From the NCBI GenBank assembly GCA_039933775.1, contig JBDTNK010000072.1:1-10004 (forward strand): a stretch of 10,004 bases of DNA, in the 5' to 3' direction. The stretch is from JBDTNK01 sp039933775. GTDB taxonomy: Bacteria > Chloroflexota > Limnocylindria > QHBO01. A program made the translations under genes and the position numbers. The notes below the pieces were generated by a model. The model was not told the origin of the DNA. It ran no database searches and was given only the letters and a program-made list of their open reading frames with translations. Each line of letters begins with the position of its first letter. The first letter of the stretch is position 1. Of the stretch, positions 5,420 through 10,004 are shown piece after piece.

Positions 5420-5818
5420 ATGGCTCTGCCGATCTCCGTCCCGCGACAAGGGCGTGATGCCGAGAAGGTCCGCGCGATTGCTACCTTTTTCGAACTCGAG
5501 CCGGACAGCTCTGAGATGGCTCAGCTCACCGGGTTGAGTTCCTCCTCGCTTGGCCGAGTACGTCGCGGCGAGGTTGAGCGTTCACGACCCGCGGCCAGCG
5601 CTCATCTGTCTGTACTGGCCGCGTTCGTGGACGAGGCGGGCGACTTCCTTGTACGAATGACTGGCGCCCCCACGTCGGCCGGCAACGGTTCGATGCGGGA
5701 CTGGCTGCACAGCGGCTGGGTGCGAACGTCTCAAGGAAAGCAGCGCCCGATCGAGGCGCTTGCGGATCGCGCGCTCGCGGTCGAAGCCCTCGACGAACTG
5801 CGGCGAGCGGCCGAGTAG
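5420..5818 (+). CDS. Xre/MbcA/ParS-like antitoxin of the RES toxin
   Basis: A 132-aa protein with GGAG 6 nt before ATG 5420. Residues ~15-50 hold a short helix-turn-helix-like segment (SSEMAQLTGLSSSSLGRVRR). Residues ~90-132 resemble the MbcA/ParS/Xre toxin-binding domain: MRDWLHSGWVRTSQGKQRPI, EALADRALAVEALDELRRA. That matches the usual pattern of W-L, a G-x-x-P turn, then a final helix, although the usual N-L-x-G is altered to RTSQGKQRP. In known RES systems this domain inserts into the toxin active site and the HTH represses the operon. The gene is downstream of the toxin, the reverse of the common order, and has its own promoter, which would let antitoxin be made without toxin. It converges with the minus-strand HTH gene at 5856. 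Confidence 0.65.
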   Translation: MALPISVPRQGRDAEKVRAIATFFELEPDSSEMAQLTGLSSSSLGRVRRGEVERSRPAASAHLSVLAAFVDEAGDFLVRMTGAPTSAGNGSMRDWLHSGWVRTSQGKQRPIEALADRALAVEALDELRRAAE

Positions 5819-5855
5819 GGACAAGTCCGGTGACGATGGCGCGCGGCCGCCGTTG

Positions 5856-6101
5856 TCAGTCCTCGGAGATTTCCCGGACGTGGACGGCGGGCAAGTCTTC
5901 CTCGCGAGCCTTTGGGAAGCCGGTCAGTGGTCCGCCACGGATAGCTGCCAGCTCTTGGGACAGCTCACGGCGCACGCCGCTGGGCAGTAGCGTGGCCTTG
6001 ATCAGCCCTCGCTTCTCCCAGCGATAGACTGTGTCCTCGTCGACGCCCAGGCCGCGAGGTCCTCTGTCGGATCGGGCTGCTCTGCTCAAGATGCCTCCCA
6101 T
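5856..6101 (-). CDS. Small MerR/excisionase-type HTH protein, N-terminus possibly frameshifted
   Basis: About 81 aa if read from ATG 6101; TTG 6116 and TTG 6089 (GGGAGG 4 nt upstream) are alternatives. The core LGVDEDTVYRWEKRGLIKAT plus LLPSGVRRE is a clear MerR/HTH_17 recognition-helix and wing signature, as in small BldC-like or excisionase-like regulators. The first helix that should precede LGVDED (usually L-x-x-x-E-x-A-x-x-LG) is not readable in this frame; the next frame over reads PTEDLAAW just there, so one lost base is likely. The tail after the wing (PLTGFPKAREEDLPAVHVRE) is not typical. The 6120-6240 stretch upstream holds only a doubtful 23-codon minus ORF (6212-6141). Regulatory target unknown. 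Confidence 0.5.
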   Translation of the reverse strand: MGGILSRAARSDRGPRGLGVDEDTVYRWEKRGLIKATLLPSGVRRELSQELAAIRGGPLTGFPKAREEDLPAVHVREISED

Positions 6102-6238
6102 GGTCGTGGACGCCAATGGTAGGTCGCCAGATCGACAACGTCAGCCCCGACGATATGTCGGGTCGCGCTCCACCTCGGCCTGACGCAACTGGGCGCCGCG
6201 CCCGGACATCATGGCGAATGACCCTACGCCCGGGCAGA

Positions 6239-6274
6239 TTGACTGATGTAAGGCTGAGAGTGTACATATGTCAA
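6239..6274. promoter_or_regulatory. Overlapping face-to-face promoter elements
   Basis: Rightward: TTGACT (6239-6244) with a -10-like TACATA (6263-6268) 18 bp on, 10 nt before ATG 6279. Leftward: consensus TTGACA (6274-6269) with TTACAT (6251-6246) exactly 17 bp on, pointing to the minus-strand HTH gene. Each -10 lies beside the other's -35, so the two promoters would exclude each other. ACATATGT (6264-6271) is a palindrome at the overlap. The -10 boxes are weak matches. Confidence 0.4.
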
Positions 6275-6278
6275 CCTC

Positions 6279-6881
6279 ATGGCTGACATCGCACTCTTCG
6301 GCGAATCTGCGGTCCGGCGGGAGATCCTTCGGACCTTCTTCGCCCGCCCTGGGATCATTCGGCATGTCCGCGAGCTGGCTCGCGAGCTTGGCTGGTCGGC
6401 GACGATCATCGGTCAGGAGCTCGATCGGCTTGAGCGAACCGGCATCCTGACGTCCGAGCGAATCGGGCGAGCCCGTCGGTATCGAGTCGATGACCAGTCG
6501 CCCATCGCATCTGAGATTCGGTCACTGGTGCAGAAGACGATTGGCGTGGAGGCCCGCATCCGCGAAGGAATCGCCGATCTCCCGGGGATCGAAGAGGCGT
6601 TCCTGTACGGCTCGTACGCGCGAGGCGACGATCGGGCAACCAGCGATTTGGACCTCTTCGTCATCGGCCCCGTCGACCAAGAGCGGTTGAGCGAGCGACT
6701 GACCGAGGCCGAGCGCGACCTGGGCCGTGACGTCAATGTCGCCAGCTACGAGCGCGGCGAGCTTGAGCGATTGCTAGGCGAGAACGACCCTTTCATTGAG
6801 CGCGTCTTCGAAGGCCGGCGGGTGATGCTGATCGGCGCCGAGGCCAATGGGCTGACGACGAGCCTGACTGTCCGGGCTTGA
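6279..6881 (+). CDS. HTH-fused MNT-type nucleotidyltransferase
   Basis: A 200-aa protein. Residues ~10-72 are a winged helix (RREILRTFFARPGIIRHVRE, LGWSATIIGQELDRLERTGIL, RARRYRV). Residues ~92-190 are a minimal nucleotidyltransferase of the polymerase-beta superfamily: FLYGSYARGDDRATSDLDLF with G111-S112, D123 and D125, and a third carboxylate probably D151 in GRDVNV. Relatives transfer AMP or other nucleotides to proteins or tRNA, and many MNT proteins act as antitoxins for HEPN toxins. No HEPN gene is adjacent here, so it stands alone or acts with the following AbiE-type pair. No Shine-Dalgarno precedes ATG 6279, consistent with a leaderless or very short-leader mRNA. Its stop codon overlaps the -35 of the next gene. 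All catalytic residues appear intact. Confidence 0.8.
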   Translation: MADIALFGESAVRREILRTFFARPGIIRHVRELARELGWSATIIGQELDRLERTGILTSERIGRARRYRVDDQSPIASEIRSLVQKTIGVEARIREGIADLPGIEEAFLYGSYARGDDRATSDLDLFVIGPVDQERLSERLTEAERDLGRDVNVASYERGELERLLGENDPFIERVFEGRRVMLIGAEANGLTTSLTVRA

Positions 6882-6906
6882 CGCGTCGGATTTCCTGTTC
6901 TATTCT
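6878..6906 (+). promoter_or_regulatory. Promoter of the AbiEi/AbiEii-type operon
   Basis: TTGACG (6878-6883), 17-bp spacer, TATTCT (6901-6906), ending 9 nt before ATG 6916. No Shine-Dalgarno is present, so the mRNA is probably leaderless or nearly so. The TGA stop of the preceding gene lies inside the -35 hexamer. Confidence 0.55.
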
Positions 6907-6915
6907 CGTTCGCGA

Positions 6916-7608
6916 ATGGTTCAGGAAAGTCAAGCACTCGACCTAGTTTCGCCCGCAGACGCCGCAGCCGACCTCGGCGTCTCGGTCCGACGCGTCTACC
7001 ACCTGATCGCCAGCGGCCGGCTACCTGCGGAGCGAATCGGCCATCGCCTGTTGATCGATCGGGCTGCAGTTGACGCCTGGGACAAGGTCCGCTCCCCCGG
7101 CGGCCAGCCATTCTCACCGCGCAGGGCGTGGGGCCTGCTGCTCCTGGCCGACGACGAGGCGGCGCCCTGGCTGGATCCCGTCAGCCGGTCGAAGTTGCGA
7201 GCCGTTCTTCGCGATCGGAGTCTTCGCCAGTTGCTGCCCCGACTCGAGCGCCGAGCCGAGCGGCATGCCCTGCGGGCGCACCCATCCGATCTGGGCCGGC
7301 TTGCGTCCGAACCGGGCGTGATGCGATCGGGATCTTCCGCGGCGCGCGACGTCGGGATCGGCCTTGTCGCATCTGAGTTCTTGGACGCCTACGTGCCAGC
7401 GTCCCAGTTCGACCGCCTCGTGCGTCGATATCGGCTCCGCCCGAGCCGCGAGCCCAACGTCATCCTGCGGCGCCTGCCAGATCTGGCATTCGGGTGGAAG
7501 TCTCGCGCGGTCGCGCCAGCGGCGGCCGTGGCGATCGACCTGGCCGAGGAGCCTGATCCGCGCAGCCAGGAGGCGGCTGATCGGGCGCTGCGCCGTTACG
7601 AGCGATGA
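6916..7608 (+). CDS. HTH_17 protein with AbiEi-like C-terminus, probable antitoxin
   Basis: A 230-aa protein. Residues ~10-55 form an excisionase/MerR-like helix-turn-helix (SPADAAADLGVSVRRVYHLI, ASGRLPAERIGHRLLIDRAA, VDAW). The middle is an Arg/Leu-rich helical linker. The end (residues ~150-230) has the AbiEi-type layout: GLVASEFLDAYVPASQFDRL, a REPNVILRRLPDL strand, then PAAAVAIDLAEEPDPRS and a final helix. The PNVILR and A-x-A-V-A-I-D-L-A-E pieces parallel NIVLAEP and SQVVADLLSGPG in the protein at 3704. It overlaps the next gene by 4 bp (ATGA), showing translational coupling. In type IV AbiE systems the first gene represses the operon and counteracts the nucleotidyltransferase toxin; that role is inferred here. 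Confidence 0.7.
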   Translation: MVQESQALDLVSPADAAADLGVSVRRVYHLIASGRLPAERIGHRLLIDRAAVDAWDKVRSPGGQPFSPRRAWGLLLLADDEAAPWLDPVSRSKLRAVLRDRSLRQLLPRLERRAERHALRAHPSDLGRLASEPGVMRSGSSAARDVGIGLVASEFLDAYVPASQFDRLVRRYRLRPSREPNVILRRLPDLAFGWKSRAVAPAAAVAIDLAEEPDPRSQEAADRALRRYER

Positions 7609-8068
7609 GGGAGCCCATCCGCATTGTCCCGGGCAGCGACGCTGAGGCCCAGCTGTGGCGAACGACCGCCGAGATTGCCCGTCTCTTCGCCGATTGGCCT
7701 TGGGTGCTGGTCGGAGGGCTGATGGTGGCCCTCCTCGAGCGCGAGCACGGCGTCACCGTGTCGCGGACCACGATCGACGTTGACGCGCTGATCGACGTGC
7801 GTGCGTTGACGCAGGCCACACGGCGAGCAGCGATCCGGTTGGAGGAGGCTGGGTTCGTCGCGGAGCAGACGGCCGATGGCTTCGCGTATCGCTTCGTCCG
7901 GGGCGACGACATCGTCGATGTGCTGGCTCCCGACCATCTCGGTCCACGGACCGATACTGTCACCGCTCCGCCCGGCAAGACCATCGAGGCGGTAGGTGGC
8001 CGGCAGGCGCTGGAACGACGACGGCCCGTGGCCGTCGAGGTAGCCGGCGAATCCTTCTCGGTGCCGGT

Positions 8069-10004
<1,936 letters not shown>

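Overview
The window is GC-rich bacterial DNA packed with toxin-antitoxin-like and defence-like genes. It reads as a defence or accessory island rather than a housekeeping region. Several genes have a -10 box only 7-10 nt before the ATG, which suggests leaderless mRNAs. That habit is common in Actinomycetota and also seen in other GC-rich phyla. No phylogenetic marker is present, so the phylum is left open (Actinomycetota or Chloroflexota-like would fit).

Left part (1-3577). Two copies of a structured repeat whose first part imitates the 5' two thirds of tRNA-Lys(UUU) lie at 16-180 and 3394-3577 and bracket a cassette. Inside it are a minus-strand pair (a ribbon-helix-helix-like antitoxin at 1344-1060, then a 257-aa partner at 978-205), a plus-strand winged-helix protein of 476 aa (1485-2915), a frameshifted remnant (2916-3024) and a gene start cut short just before the second repeat (3125-3433).

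Middle part (3578-5818). A palindrome-rich spacer leads to an AbiEi-like DNA-binding protein (3704-4774), which overlaps a RES-domain toxin (4752-5363). A small Xre/MbcA-type antitoxin (5420-5818) follows with its own promoter and palindromic operator. The toxin-before-antitoxin order and the extra AbiEi-like gene are unusual for RES systems.

Right part (5819-10004). A small minus-strand helix-turn-helix gene (6101-5856) and a plus-strand HTH-nucleotidyltransferase gene (6279-6881) flank a region with overlapping face-to-face promoter boxes. Next comes an overlapping AbiEi/AbiEii-type pair (6916-7608 and 7605 onward). The AbiEii-like gene breaks off at about 8078, where the sequence becomes, in another frame, a type I restriction subunit HsdR without its first ~110 residues. 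HsdR runs off the right edge with its nuclease and helicase motifs intact.

Overall: at least three candidate toxin-antitoxin modules, one lone nucleotidyltransferase, two or three broken genes and one recombination scar in 10 kb, which indicates a region under strong turnover.
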